The position numbers were made by a program, and so were the translations under genes. A model generated the notes under the pieces. That model was not told the origin of the DNA and ran no database searches. It worked only from the letters and a program-made list of their open reading frames with translations. This document shows positions 43,765 through 52,350 of a stretch of 64,000 nucleotides of DNA, in pieces (the stretch's first letter is position 1; each line of letters opens with the position of its first letter). The DNA comes from Reichenbachiella carrageenanivorans (GTDB lineage Bacteria; Bacteroidota; Bacteroidia; Cytophagales; Cyclobacteriaceae), in assembly GCF_025639805.1 (NCBI RefSeq), contig NZ_CP106735.1, forward strand, positions 124,001-188,000, written 5' to 3'.

Positions 43765-45198
43765 TTAACAACTGGGGAAGGTAAACTCAAATGTACTGCC
43801 TTTGCCTTCCTCACTTGTTATTTTTAGTTCTCCCCCATTTAGTTTGATAAACTCCTTAGTAAGCACCAATCCAAAACCTGTTCCTTTCTCTTTTCTAGTA
43901 CCCGAGGTAGAGGTCACCACATCTGAATTCATAATCGTCTCGATTTGTTGCTGCGACATCCCTACACCACTATCCTTTACCTGTATAATCACTTGATCTC
44001 CCTGCCGACTGGCACGAAAACAGATTTCTCCTCCTTCTTTTGTGAATTTAATGGCATTGTTAAACAAATTAGCCATGATACTGGTTACTGTCCTTTTATC
44101 TACCAAGACCATAACATCCTCCTCTATCTTGACCTTCACATATAGTTTTTTAAGTTCTGCATTGATAAGGTAAGGCTCTAAACTGGCCTCAACCAAATAC
44201 TTAAGATCCTGCTGCTCTATATCCAAAAGAATATCTCCTCTCTGTGCCAGTGCCCAATTGAGTAAGTTATCGAGCAAACGATACACACTCGCAGAAGAGT
44301 CCGACAGCAAATGCAAGGCCTTACTTTGATCTTGTATATCTCCTTTTTGCTTTTTTAGCAACCTAGCCAATTGGTTGATATTGGAAATAGGTCCTCTCAA
44401 ATCGTGCGCGATGATAGAAAAGAATTTATCTCTGGCCTCTAAAGCCTTTTTGAGTGCCAACTCAGAAGTTTTGAGCGCAGTGATATCTCTCGTGAAACAG
44501 GCTACTCCTACAATTTGCCCTTCTACACGCACAGGATTATAAGAAATCTCAGTATATACTGGTGTTTCCTCAAAATTGAATGTCTCTACTATTTCAAATT
44601 TTTCTCCTGCCAAGGTTCTATCATACCGCTCTTTCCAAGACAACTTATGCGGTTCAGGCAAGTAATTAATCAATACATCTCCCAACTGCAAGTCACTAGA
44701 AAAAACACGATCAAACCCCTTTTTAAAAGCCGCATTCATCGTAACCAATTCGTATCGATCGTTGACTGACCAGATACTATCTGTGGTGTTTTCGATTTGT
44801 GCGTTTAGGTTGGCCTCACTTTGTTTGAGTTTGATTTCCGATCGTTTGATCTGTGTAATATCCTTGGAACAACAAGCCACACTCCTGACTTCATTGTTTT
44901 CTATAATAGGACTGAATGTGATCTCTACATACTCTGCAATTCCTTTGATATGGAAATGATCTATTAGCGAGTACTTTTTTCCTGCCAAAGCCTTACGATA
45001 GCGCTTCTCCCAAGTAGAAAAAACGGGTTCTGGTACATTGTACAAAACATGCATCCCAATTTCCAACGAATGCCCAAAAGCCAAGAGATAATCCTGGCTC
45101 ATATTATGATTCACATACGTGCAAATCAAATTTTGATCATAAGACCAGAGTCGATCATTGGTATGTTCGAGTTGTGCTATTAAGTCTTTTTGCTTCAT
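43765..45198 (-). CDS. soluble PAS-PAS sensor histidine kinase
   Basis: 477 residues, no membrane segment, so a cytoplasmic sensor. Two PAS domains that resemble each other (about 5-115 and 130-243; both end with a KDIT- or RDIT-type PAC strand, and both share a PEP...W+-RY-+-+LAG-K motif) suggest a duplication. HisKA has His265 in FFSIIAHDLRGPISNINQLA. HATPase_c has IMANLFNNAIKFTKEGG, DSGVGM and GTGFGLVLTKEF. No partner regulator is adjacent, so it is an orphan kinase. A perfect 24-bp palindrome sits 4 nt before its start codon. Signal unknown; no Cys/His heme or flavin signature is visible in the PAS domains. Confidence 0.9.
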   Translation of the reverse strand: MKQKDLIAQLEHTNDRLWSYDQNLICTYVNHNMSQDYLLAFGHSLEIGMHVLYNVPEPVFSTWEKRYRKALAGKKYSLIDHFHIKGIAEYVEITFSPIIENNEVRSVACCSKDITQIKRSEIKLKQSEANLNAQIENTTDSIWSVNDRYELVTMNAAFKKGFDRVFSSDLQLGDVLINYLPEPHKLSWKERYDRTLAGEKFEIVETFNFEETPVYTEISYNPVRVEGQIVGVACFTRDITALKTSELALKKALEARDKFFSIIAHDLRGPISNINQLARLLKKQKGDIQDQSKALHLLSDSSASVYRLLDNLLNWALAQRGDILLDIEQQDLKYLVEASLEPYLINAELKKLYVKVKIEEDVMVLVDKRTVTSIMANLFNNAIKFTKEGGEICFRASRQGDQVIIQVKDSGVGMSQQQIETIMNSDVVTSTSGTRKEKGTGFGLVLTKEFIKLNGGELKITSEEGKGSTFEFTFPSC

Positions 45199-45202
45199 TG
45201 AC

Positions 45203-45226
45203 TTTATATTCTGTACAGAATATAAA
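45203..45226. repeat. 24-bp perfect palindrome before the PAS kinase start
   Basis: TTTATATTCT, then GTAC, then AGAATATAAA: a perfectly self-complementary site only 4 nt upstream of the kinase ATG (45198). It could be an operator for a dimeric regulator or an mRNA hairpin near the ribosome entry site. Confidence 0.85.
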
Positions 45227-45287
45227 CATTTTTATTGTAGAATCTAAGTAGTTCAAACATTCACGTGAAGCACAAGAAAATATTAAT

Positions 45288-45312
45288 AAGAAACGGGAAT
45301 CGCCCGTTTACC
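45288..45312 (-). terminator. weak hairpin after DUF721 gene
   Basis: AAACGGG (45291-45297) and CCCGTTT (45303-45309) form a 7-bp stem with a 5-nt loop, 8 nt beyond the DUF721 stop on the minus strand. There is no strong T-run, so termination is uncertain. Confidence 0.45.
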
Positions 45313-45317
45313 CTACC

Positions 45318-45638
45318 TTATACAAACAATACATCTTTGACCACTGGCTTACCAAACTCAGCTTCTAGCAACTGAAGCACTTTGAATCTTGAATTGTTAA
45401 GTTCATGCTTGAGTGGTGCTGAGTTCATAGTCACAATAAGAATATTGTTCCGCACCTCCAACTTCGCTGTTCGATTGGCAACTGCCTTGCCCATGATCTT
45501 ATTCCAAGTAGAAACGAGCGTAGTCTGGTCAAACTTCTTGGTGAGGTTATAAGATTTGAGCATGGCATCTATCACATCCTTGACCGTAGCAGTGTCTTGA
45601 TTTCTAATACTAGCAGCATGTGGTTTTCTTTTAGCCAT
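45318..45638 (-). CDS. DUF721 protein
   Basis: 106 residues. DUF721 pattern: VKDVIDAMLKSYNLTKKFDQTTLVSTWNKIMGKAVANRTAKLEVRNNILIVTMNSAPLKHEL. Family members are small cytoplasmic proteins often near dnaA/recF/gyrB; function is unclear, possibly nucleic-acid related. The ATG at 45638 was chosen over an in-frame TTG at 45644 because it leaves a 2-nt gap to the upstream MtfA-like stop and gives the usual MAKRK start. It is co-transcribed with that gene. Confidence 0.88.
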   Translation of the reverse strand: MAKRKPHAASIRNQDTATVKDVIDAMLKSYNLTKKFDQTTLVSTWNKIMGKAVANRTAKLEVRNNILIVTMNSAPLKHELNNSRFKVLQLLEAEFGKPVVKDVLFV

Positions 45639-45640
45639 TC

Positions 45641-46477
45641 TCAAATAGAGTTTAACGGATCCTGCTTCAAAAGTAGCACTAAGATCGCATAGAGATTGGG
45701 CATGTGACTTTTAAATTTTTCGGGGCGTTCGAAAAAATTCTCCACCGCCACGGAGAAAAACTCCTCTGGGTCTGTACCAGCATATTCACGAAACAACCGA
45801 CTCTTCCCATGGGCAATATTAATCATCTCTTGATCCGCCAATATTTGCCAACGCGCTAACAGATCTGGGTCTAGAAAATCATATTCTCCATTCCAGATTA
45901 GGTTTTCTAATCTCAGCGCATGTGCCATTTCGTGCAGCCCCACATTCCTACCATCTGACTGATCGAAATACCCTTCTACAAAAGCCTTCCAGGACAATAC
46001 AATGGCTCTATATCGAGGGTTGACTTCCCCCTTATGATAGGTCTTGTTGATAGTAGAATAATAATTGTCAGGATAAATCAAAATCCGTTTGAAATGACTT
46101 AAGAAAACCTTAGGAAATCCAAAAGTGAGCTGCACTGCACAAGCCGAAATGAGCACTTTCATCTCTTCAGTAACCCCTGGCATTTGCCTGGGTATAAATT
46201 CTTTCACCACAATGAAAGATTTTACTTTTTGTTCAAATCGCTTTTGTTTATTAGCCGAAAGGCTATTGTAAAAAGGGAAGTGTTTTTTTAGTATCTCCTT
46301 TCTTTTGGAAGATAGCGGCTGAGAAAAACCTGGCACTCGAAACCCCATGTTGATACGCCCAGTTATGGCTGCTAAAACAATCACGGCCACACTCAAAAAT
46401 GCCATCACTACTACATCCATAAAACTATTGGCGGGTGGGTCTGCTTGCAGCAGAAGAGCAAAGCTAGATTCGGTCAT
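45641..46477 (-). CDS. MtfA-like zinc peptidase (M90 family)
   Basis: 278 residues. An N-terminal membrane segment (about 19-40) is followed by the gluzincin domain. The active site is His182-Glu183-x-x-His186 in VGLHEMAHALRLE, with a downstream Glu in DPEEFFSVAVENFFERP that fits the third zinc ligand. LPxNYY-like and AVQLTFGFP motifs are family-typical. E. coli MtfA lacks the membrane segment, so this is a membrane-anchored variant. In other bacteria MtfA is tied to Mlc and glucose uptake; that context is absent here. DUF721 follows after a 2-nt gap. Confidence 0.88.
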   Translation of the reverse strand: MTESSFALLLQADPPANSFMDVVVMAFLSVAVIVLAAITGRINMGFRVPGFSQPLSSKRKEILKKHFPFYNSLSANKQKRFEQKVKSFIVVKEFIPRQMPGVTEEMKVLISACAVQLTFGFPKVFLSHFKRILIYPDNYYSTINKTYHKGEVNPRYRAIVLSWKAFVEGYFDQSDGRNVGLHEMAHALRLENLIWNGEYDFLDPDLLARWQILADQEMINIAHGKSRLFREYAGTDPEEFFSVAVENFFERPEKFKSHMPNLYAILVLLLKQDPLNSI

Positions 46478-46481
46478 TCGA

Positions 46482-46489
46482 CAAAAATA
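46482..46489 (-). promoter_or_regulatory. -7 promoter element, 4 nt before the MtfA-like gene
   Basis: On the minus strand TATTTTTG followed by TCGA and the ATG at 46477, implying a leaderless transcript for MtfA-DUF721. Confidence 0.45.
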
Positions 46490-46495
46490 TGATTT

Positions 46496-47137
46496 TTATT
46501 TAGACAATATTTCGTCGACAATGACTGAAATCTGCTGTGTGTTCTCCACTATAGCAAAATGCCCAGCACCGTTCACATCGATAGCTTCTACCCCTTTGGG
46601 AGCAGGCAATAGCCAGTCCTTAGTGGCTTGTATTCTTACAAGTTGAGCGGGTAGCCATTCGTTGTCCCAAGTAAGTACCTTGTCTATCGAAAGTTTGGTA
46701 AACAACCGATCCGACTTCTTGGCAATGGCTGTCACCATCTTTTTGCCCAATTCCGATTTGATTCTAAAGTACCAAATCAGCCATTGAGGGTTTGATCCAA
46801 ACATAAATGTAGGCACTAGCTTATTTATACGTGTTTGGGCAATCAATCGAATCCAAAGAGGCAGTTCACTTCTTCTTGCAAGTGAGGTTACTAAAATGGT
46901 CTTTTCTGGCTGAATATATTTATTCATCTCTATGGCTAACATCCCTCCAAATGAAACACCTAGTAGAACAAACGGTTCTGAAGTGTCCACCTGATCACAC
47001 AGTCGCTTGGCATAGGCATTCATGCTTTCCCACTTATAAGAAGCAATCCACTGCACACAGACTTTAGGGTGCTGAATAGTCAGCATATCAAATACACTGG
47101 CATCTGCTCCCAATCCACTCAAACAATAAACTTTCAT
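46496..47137 (-). CDS. alpha/beta hydrolase
   Basis: 213 residues with a minimal alpha/beta-hydrolase fold. Starts KVYCLSGLGADASVFD (oxyanion strand), nucleophile elbow LLGVSFGGMLAIE with Ser62, a candidate acid around the LLPAPKGVEAID strand, and a C-terminal catalytic His in GAGHFAIVEN. No signal peptide; cytoplasmic. Substrate unknown. Its start overlaps the stop of the FloA-like gene by 4 nt (minus strand), so the two are coupled. Confidence 0.8.
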   Translation of the reverse strand: MKVYCLSGLGADASVFDMLTIQHPKVCVQWIASYKWESMNAYAKRLCDQVDTSEPFVLLGVSFGGMLAIEMNKYIQPEKTILVTSLARRSELPLWIRLIAQTRINKLVPTFMFGSNPQWLIWYFRIKSELGKKMVTAIAKKSDRLFTKLSIDKVLTWDNEWLPAQLVRIQATKDWLLPAPKGVEAIDVNGAGHFAIVENTQQISVIVDEILSK

Positions 47138-47802
47138 CCTTTAGATATACGGATTTGTTGATCAATGATTTGACCATGGCACAGTTTTTTCCAAAATTTT
47201 TCGTTGAGATATTCTTCTTGAATGAAATGAGCCAATGCTTCAAAATCTGAAAGATCACCTGTGAGCATGGCTAGTGTTATTTTTTCTTTTATCGTTGTTT
47301 TAAAAGATTGAATATCTGGTGTAATCCAACCAGAACTATCTCCTGATATTTTGAATTTGCAATAATAATAGGCGCTTAAACCATGTTCGTTGATTTCAGG
47401 GATCATCAATACATATTCTCTATTCAAATTAAGAATAAGCTGATCCATATCCTTGCCTGCCAAGTCGTACAACACTAGTGATTTTAGCGTAATTTGGACA
47501 TGAGCTGCTTTTAGTTGTTTCCAATGAACCAATAGTTTATGAGTATCTCCATCGGCCATACAATGCCGTACCAGATCAACAACAGATACTTTCGGATCGA
47601 TTTGTTTGAATTGGACACAAGCGCTTAGAAATTCTTCTTCCAAATCGAAGAACTTGGTCAGTGCTTGCGCTTCCGCGAATGAAACCGACAGTCCACTACG
47701 CTTAGCCTGGCGCCAAGCCACAAAAATAGCCCCTAACGATGCTCCCAAAAGTGCCAACCCAAACAGTGCCGCTGCGGCCAACACAATAAAGAAAATATCC
47801 AT
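47134..47802 (-). CDS. compact FloA/flotillin-like membrane protein
   Basis: 222 residues. An N-terminal hydrophobic hairpin-like segment (about 2-29) is followed by RQAKRSGLSVSFAEAQAL and VVDLVRHCMADGDTHKLLVHW, then the stretch LKSLVLYDLAGKDMDQLILN. These align by eye with FloA (UPF0365): the A-x-RAGxxVSLxxL segment, the ExHYLAGGNVxRVVxAL helix, and AAAIDLAGRDVLEAVQ. The following strand-rich LIPEINEHGLSAYYYCKF fits the start of the FloA/SPFH-like domain. FloA is about 330 residues; this lacks the C-terminal Gly/Pro-rich part. FloA forms membrane microdomain scaffolds in Bacillus. The assignment is by motif only. Confidence 0.5.
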   Translation of the reverse strand: MDIFFIVLAAAALFGLALLGASLGAIFVAWRQAKRSGLSVSFAEAQALTKFFDLEEEFLSACVQFKQIDPKVSVVDLVRHCMADGDTHKLLVHWKQLKAAHVQITLKSLVLYDLAGKDMDQLILNLNREYVLMIPEINEHGLSAYYYCKFKISGDSSGWITPDIQSFKTTIKEKITLAMLTGDLSDFEALAHFIQEEYLNEKFWKKLCHGQIIDQQIRISKG

Positions 47803-47892
47803 TCAGAAAAGATAGAGAAGAATGGGTAAGTACCAAAACAAGTACAACAAAACACTTGCATGAGACGGACATTGACATATCAAGCATATAAC

Positions 47893-47946
47893 AAAAAAAG
47901 CTGTTTCAAAAGCTACTAGAAGTGCTAGCTTTTAAAACAGCTTTTT
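47893..47946. terminator. long bidirectional terminator downstream of glyS
   Basis: Two stacked stems, AAAAAAGCTGTTT with AAACAGCTTTTTT and AAAAGCTA with TAGCTTTT, give about 21 bp with one mismatch position and a 10-nt loop, flanked by A and T runs. It ends glyS 17 nt after its stop. Confidence 0.9.
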
Positions 47947-47962
47947 TAAAATTTAAGGACGA

Positions 47963-49510
47963 TTATAATGTTCTCAATAGCTTTTTCAAATCCACAGCGT
48001 TTTCGATCTCAGACACCACTTCGGTCACCGAGACCCTGCGTTGTTCCATGCTATCGCGCTCACGGATAGTAACCATACCATCTTCTAGCGTCTGGTGATC
48101 TACCGTAATGCAGTAAGGCGTACCAATAGCATCCTGACGTCTATACCTTCTACCGATTGCATCTTTCACATCCATTTGCACATTGACCGAATATTTCAAT
48201 TCGTCCATGATTTCACGCGCCTTTTCTGGCAAGCCATCTTTATTGATCAATGGCAATACGGCTGCCTTCACAGGCGCCAACACAGGAGGAATACGTAGTA
48301 CTACTCGGCTACTTCCATCCTCCAAAGTTTCTTCTGTATATGCACTAGACAATACTGCAAGAAACATTCGGTCTAACCCGATAGATGTTTCTACTACATA
48401 TGGTACATATGATTTTTCTTCTTCAGAATCAAAAAACTGCAACTTTTTACCACTAAACTCTTCGTGTGCTTTCAGGTCAAAATCTGTACGAGAGTGAATG
48501 CCTTCCAATTCCTTGAATCCCATCGGGAAGTTGAACTCGATGTCGCAAGCCGCATTCGCATAATGCGCCAAATTCAAGTGATCATGAAATCGGTAATTGT
48601 CCTCTCCCAATCCTAACGACTTATGCCATTTGATTCGCTTATTTTTCCAGTTTTCATACCATTCCATTTCTGTGCCTGGCTTAATGAAAAACTGCATTTC
48701 CATCTGCTCAAATTCTCTCATTCTAAAAATGAACTGACGAGCGATAATTTCATTTCTAAAGGCCTTTCCTGTTTGAGCAATACCAAATGGCAATTTCATA
48801 CGCCCAGTTTTCTGCACGTTGAGGTAGTTGACAAAGATCCCTTGGGCAGTCTCTGGTCTAAGATAGATTTTGCTGGCGCCTTCAGTCACTGCGCCAAGCT
48901 CTGTCGAAAACATGAGGTTGAACTGTTTTACCTCAGTCCAGTTTTTAGACCCGCTCACTGGATCTGCTATACCCAACTCCTCGATCAATAATTTAAGATC
49001 TTCGAAATTTTCTTCTTCGATGTCCTTTTTGAATCGAGCGTTGATCTCGTCTATTTTTTTCTGATTGTCGAGCACTCTGCCATTGGTAGACAGAAACTCT
49101 GCTTTGTTGAAGTCATCACCAAAACGCTTTTCGGCTTTGGCTACTTCTTTATCGATCTTGGCTTCAATCTTGGCTACATGCTCTTCGATCAATACATCGG
49201 CTCTGTATCTCTTTTTAGAATCTTTGTTATCGATCATCGGATCATTGAATGCATCCACATGACCTGAGGCCTTCCAAGTCGTAGGGTGCATGAAAATCGA
49301 GGCATCTATACCCACGATATTTTCATTCATTTGCACCATGGCTTTCCACCAGTAGTTGCGAATGTTTTGCTTCAGCTCTACACCGTACTGACCATAGTCG
49401 TAAGTGGCACTGAGGCCGTCGTATATTTCACTAGAAGGGAATACATAGCCGTACTCTTTGGAGTGCGCTATGATCTTTTTCAATAGATTCTGATCGTCAT
49501 TTTTTGCCAT
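47963..49510 (-). CDS. glyS: glycine--tRNA ligase (class II, single-chain alpha2 type)
   Basis: 515 residues. Charges tRNA-Gly with glycine. Class II motifs: motif 1 region GYVFPSSEIYDGLSATYDYG, motif 2 FRNEIIARQFIFRMREFEQMEMQFF, and motif 3 GLDRMFLAVLSSAY. The anticodon-binding domain is at the C-terminus (VNVQMDVKDAIGRRYRRQDAIGTPYCITVDHQT). This is the alpha2 (eukaryote/archaea-like) form rather than the alpha2beta2 enzyme of E. coli. A promoter element lies 5 nt before the ATG. Confidence 0.96.
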   Translation of the reverse strand: MAKNDDQNLLKKIIAHSKEYGYVFPSSEIYDGLSATYDYGQYGVELKQNIRNYWWKAMVQMNENIVGIDASIFMHPTTWKASGHVDAFNDPMIDNKDSKKRYRADVLIEEHVAKIEAKIDKEVAKAEKRFGDDFNKAEFLSTNGRVLDNQKKIDEINARFKKDIEEENFEDLKLLIEELGIADPVSGSKNWTEVKQFNLMFSTELGAVTEGASKIYLRPETAQGIFVNYLNVQKTGRMKLPFGIAQTGKAFRNEIIARQFIFRMREFEQMEMQFFIKPGTEMEWYENWKNKRIKWHKSLGLGEDNYRFHDHLNLAHYANAACDIEFNFPMGFKELEGIHSRTDFDLKAHEEFSGKKLQFFDSEEEKSYVPYVVETSIGLDRMFLAVLSSAYTEETLEDGSSRVVLRIPPVLAPVKAAVLPLINKDGLPEKAREIMDELKYSVNVQMDVKDAIGRRYRRQDAIGTPYCITVDHQTLEDGMVTIRERDSMEQRRVSVTEVVSEIENAVDLKKLLRTL

Positions 49511-49515
49511 AGCCG

Positions 49516-49523
49516 CAAAGATA
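49516..49523 (-). promoter_or_regulatory. -7 promoter element, 5 nt before glyS
   Basis: On the minus strand TATCTTTG followed by CGGCT and the ATG at 49510. Implies a leaderless glyS mRNA with no room for a T-box or other leader. Confidence 0.55.
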
Positions 49524-49597
49524 TACGAATCAGCGATTTAGCGAACGGTAGGGCAATCAAAGTTTAAAATAATGGTATTCTTGACTGATAAAAGATC

Positions 49598-49635
49598 ATA
49601 AAAAAGACGTCTCATAAAACTAGTTATGAAACGCC
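49598..49635 (-). terminator. terminator after the pirin gene
   Basis: Read on the minus strand, GGCGTTTCAT and ATGAGACGTC pair with two G-U wobbles and are followed by TTTTTT. It lies 17 nt beyond the pirin stop. Confidence 0.75.
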
Positions 49636-49651
49636 CACTGTTTTTCGAATC

Positions 49652-50404
49652 CTAAATCTGCTGCCCTTCTACATAAGTACGATAAGGCACCTCCGCTGGT
49701 GAGCCTATCACAAATAGTCTACCCTGAGAGGTGAAATCTATTGACAAATGACTTTCTCCTTTGAGAAGCATAAAATCGTGAGGTGCTAACGCCCCTTGTG
49801 CTGACTTACCTTCACCTTCAAGCACATATACACTATATATCCTATCTGCATCCAATTCCAGTTCCCACATACCCGTGATGTTCGTAATGTCGGTGATTTC
49901 TATCCCTACGCTGTCAATCAGCATAGGGGAGCCTTCGCCGATGATGGTCTTGGCGGTACCGTTTACCAACTGCCTCACAGGAAAATCAGCAGATTTGACA
50001 TCCGTATAAGAGGCTTCCTTTTTAAGTGCCTTGGCCAGGTCTGGATCGAACCAAATCTGAAAAAAATCCCCACCAGGCAATACTTTCTCTGCATGCGAAA
50101 TACCATTACCTGCTCTGATTACTTGTGCATCACCTGTATCTAGTGGCAGCCATCGATCATACTTAGTATCATAATGCGACAACTGCCCTCCAATCACGTA
50201 AGACATAATTTCAAACCCCTGATGTGGGTGCGTATCTATCAAACCTCCCGTGTCAGACCAAGCATGCGCCCAATAAAACAAATTGGACAAGGACTGTACT
50301 CCACCCTTTTCGTGAGGAAAGCCAATGGGCTTATTTTCTCTTATTCTGCCAAAATCAAATGCTCCTTGAGCTTGATGATGTTTGCTTACTATCTCTACAC
50401 TCAT
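49652..50404 (-). CDS. pirin family protein
   Basis: 250 residues, a bicupin. The N-terminal cupin has the metal-binding set IDTHPHQGFEIMSYVIGGQLSHYD (His-x-His and Glu) and later GNGISHAEKV. The C-terminal cupin (SVYVLEGEGKSAQGALAPHDFMLL) is reduced. Pirins are Fe-binding proteins; some have quercetinase activity and eukaryotic members bind transcription factors. The role here is unknown. A promoter element lies 7 nt before the ATG and a terminator follows, so it is a single-gene unit. Confidence 0.92.
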   Translation of the reverse strand: MSVEIVSKHHQAQGAFDFGRIRENKPIGFPHEKGGVQSLSNLFYWAHAWSDTGGLIDTHPHQGFEIMSYVIGGQLSHYDTKYDRWLPLDTGDAQVIRAGNGISHAEKVLPGGDFFQIWFDPDLAKALKKEASYTDVKSADFPVRQLVNGTAKTIIGEGSPMLIDSVGIEITDITNITGMWELELDADRIYSVYVLEGEGKSAQGALAPHDFMLLKGESHLSIDFTSQGRLFVIGSPAEVPYRTYVEGQQI

Positions 50405-50411
50405 GATGACA

Positions 50412-50419
50412 CAAACGTA
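50412..50419 (-). promoter_or_regulatory. -7 promoter element, 7 nt before the pirin gene
   Basis: On the minus strand TACGTTTG then TGTCATC and the ATG at 50404. Confidence 0.5.
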
Positions 50420-50546
50420 ATCATTTATATGTTGTTACATATATTGTAATTACGAATTATTTAATTTTAAATATCCTTGTTTTATTTTCCCTCTACTTAT
50501 CATTGCATCTCAATCAGGTTTGTTCAAAAATACGCCATTCTAAAGC

Positions 50547-51419
50547 ATGACCAAACAACGCATACGATTCGTCATTAATCCTATATCGGGCACAGGTCGC
50601 GTCATCAAGTGGAGTGCTCTCATTCAGCAATACCTAGACTCAAAACAGTTTGATTATGAGATAAAGTACACTTCCGCTCAAGGAGATGCTACTACCTTGG
50701 CCATAGAAGCAGCCAACCAAAATATCGACATCGTATGTGCGGTAGGCGGAGATGGCACCATCAACGAGGTGGCCCAAGGACTTGTAAATACTACTACTTC
50801 GCTAGCTATCCTTCCTCGCGGATCAGGCAATGGCCTCGCTCGGCATTTCACCATCCCCACCAAGCCAACTCAAGCGATCCTACAGTTGAACCAAGGCAAA
50901 GTTCATCACATGGATGCAGGTCTGATAAATGACAAACTTTTTCTGTGCGTAGCGGGCATTGGATTTGATGCGACAGTAGCTCATGCTTTCGATGCTTTCG
51001 GCAAACGAGGACTTTTGTCTTATGCATGGTTATCGTTGAAAGCATTTCTCTCCTACAAACCGTACACCTATAATATTCGCATGGACCAACAGTCGATCAG
51101 GACAAAGGCTTTCTTACTCACATTTGCTAATGCTTCTCAGTTTGGAAACAATGCGTATATCGCTCCTGAAGCACATACTAACGATGGCTTGCTAAACCTC
51201 ACAGTGATCAAGCCGTTTCCGCTATGGGCAACATTAGGTTTGCTAATCAAAACTTTCAACAAGAAACTTCACCTATCCAAATATTGCGAGTCGTATACTT
51301 TCAACACACTGACTCTACAATCGGACAATCCTCAAACCCACATAGATGGCGAACCGCTACTACAAACCGAAGAACTCCAAGTTCAAGTCCAACCGAATTG
51401 CCTCAAAATTTTTTATTAA
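50547..51419 (+). CDS. diacylglycerol/lipid kinase (DagK/YegS family)
   Basis: 290 residues. Starts RFVINPISGTGR (N-terminal strand and basic loop), with nucleotide-binding VCAVGGDGTINEVAQGL (GGDGT at 67-71), LPRGSGNGLARHF, and the C-terminal domain FANASQFGNNAYIAPEA plus THIDGEPL near the end. Phosphorylates a membrane lipid, either diacylglycerol or another lipid with a primary hydroxyl; sequence does not settle which. No transmembrane helix, so it acts at the inner face of the membrane. It is 62 bp upstream of the next gene, which has its own promoter. Confidence 0.92.
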   Translation: MTKQRIRFVINPISGTGRVIKWSALIQQYLDSKQFDYEIKYTSAQGDATTLAIEAANQNIDIVCAVGGDGTINEVAQGLVNTTTSLAILPRGSGNGLARHFTIPTKPTQAILQLNQGKVHHMDAGLINDKLFLCVAGIGFDATVAHAFDAFGKRGLLSYAWLSLKAFLSYKPYTYNIRMDQQSIRTKAFLLTFANASQFGNNAYIAPEAHTNDGLLNLTVIKPFPLWATLGLLIKTFNKKLHLSKYCESYTFNTLTLQSDNPQTHIDGEPLLQTEELQVQVQPNCLKIFY

Positions 51420-51442
51420 TCAAATTTTTATCTGCTTTAGGA

Positions 51443-51450
51443 TATATTTG
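51443..51450 (+). promoter_or_regulatory. -7 promoter element for the 51482 gene
   Basis: TATATTTG, matching TAnnTTTG, 31 nt before the ATG at 51482. Confidence 0.5.
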
Positions 51451-51481
51451 TTGAGGACGCTAGTCGAAGTAAAGTGATGAT

Positions 51482-52264
51482 ATGAAAATTGATCTAAACG
51501 AGATTTGGGAATTTATGGCATTGGCTCCCGAGCCAAAAAATGCAAACCAAGGCCTCCAATGGATCTATGAACTTGTGGCTGGAGACATCACTATTGATCA
51601 ACTCACTACAAAGGATATTCAAAACCTTCAAAAAGAAGAAAATTACGACACCGAACTCCTTCCTTCTATTTTCACTTTTCGTGAAATCCTCTGGCAACCC
51701 AATGTGTATACCCAACCAGCACTATGCATTCCTCAGCTCAATATTCTCAAAGTATTTTGCGAAGACTATGTAGAAGGAGTGAAAAAAGAGCAAAATGGCA
51801 ATGTACTACCCTATTTCGATTTGCTCACAGGTCTTGCTTCATTTTGCAAAGAAGCACTAGAGCGGATAAAGGCCGAAAATGATGCTGGCGAAATACGTAT
51901 CACTTCTATCTTGGGCGAACTTCGGAGAAAAGCATTCCCGATAGTGAAATTTTTCATTTTTCATCCGATGAATCGGAAGGACTATCAAATAGATGCCTTG
52001 AATCGGCTCAACTATGCTGTCAAAATCATGCTTACTCAATACAACAACAAATATTATGATTTGCGTGATCCTTATTGGAATGTAACCGCAGGCAACCCTT
52101 CGACTGAAAACAAAACGACCACCACAGAGTCAAAACCTCACAAATCCCATCCCACAAAAAGCATCGATACACAGGAAAAAAATATAACTCCCAATCTTTT
52201 CAAGAACAAAATAACTGCCCCTATCTTGGCTCAATCAGCAGATAGCGAATTAGAAGAACTCTAG
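51482..52264 (+). CDS. protein of unknown function with disordered tail
   Basis: 260 residues. The first 200 appear helical (DLNEIWEFMALAPEPKNANQGLQWIYEL, FREILWQPN, CIPQLNILKVFCEDYVEGVK, FDLLTGLASFCKEALERIKAE, FFIFHPMNRKDYQIDALNRLNYAVKIML) and include no signal peptide or membrane segment. The last 60 residues are Thr/Lys/Pro-rich and low in complexity, ending in an acidic SELEEL. I do not recognise a family. It has its own promoter and is followed by typA, which also has its own promoter. Confidence 0.6.
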   Translation: MKIDLNEIWEFMALAPEPKNANQGLQWIYELVAGDITIDQLTTKDIQNLQKEENYDTELLPSIFTFREILWQPNVYTQPALCIPQLNILKVFCEDYVEGVKKEQNGNVLPYFDLLTGLASFCKEALERIKAENDAGEIRITSILGELRRKAFPIVKFFIFHPMNRKDYQIDALNRLNYAVKIMLTQYNNKYYDLRDPYWNVTAGNPSTENKTTTTESKPHKSHPTKSIDTQEKNITPNLFKNKITAPILAQSADSELEEL

Positions 52265-52323
52265 TTACACTATATTAATGATGAATTAATAGCCTAAGGC
52301 CTGTTCTTCTCATTTATTAGACG

Positions 52324-52331
52324 TAATTTTG
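52324..52331 (+). promoter_or_regulatory. -7 promoter element for typA
   Basis: TAATTTTG followed by CGC, 19 nt before the ATG at 52351. The leader contains AAGAAGG directly abutting the ATG, too close to act as a Shine-Dalgarno site. Confidence 0.55.
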
Positions 52332-52350
52332 CGCTTTAATTTTAAGAAGG

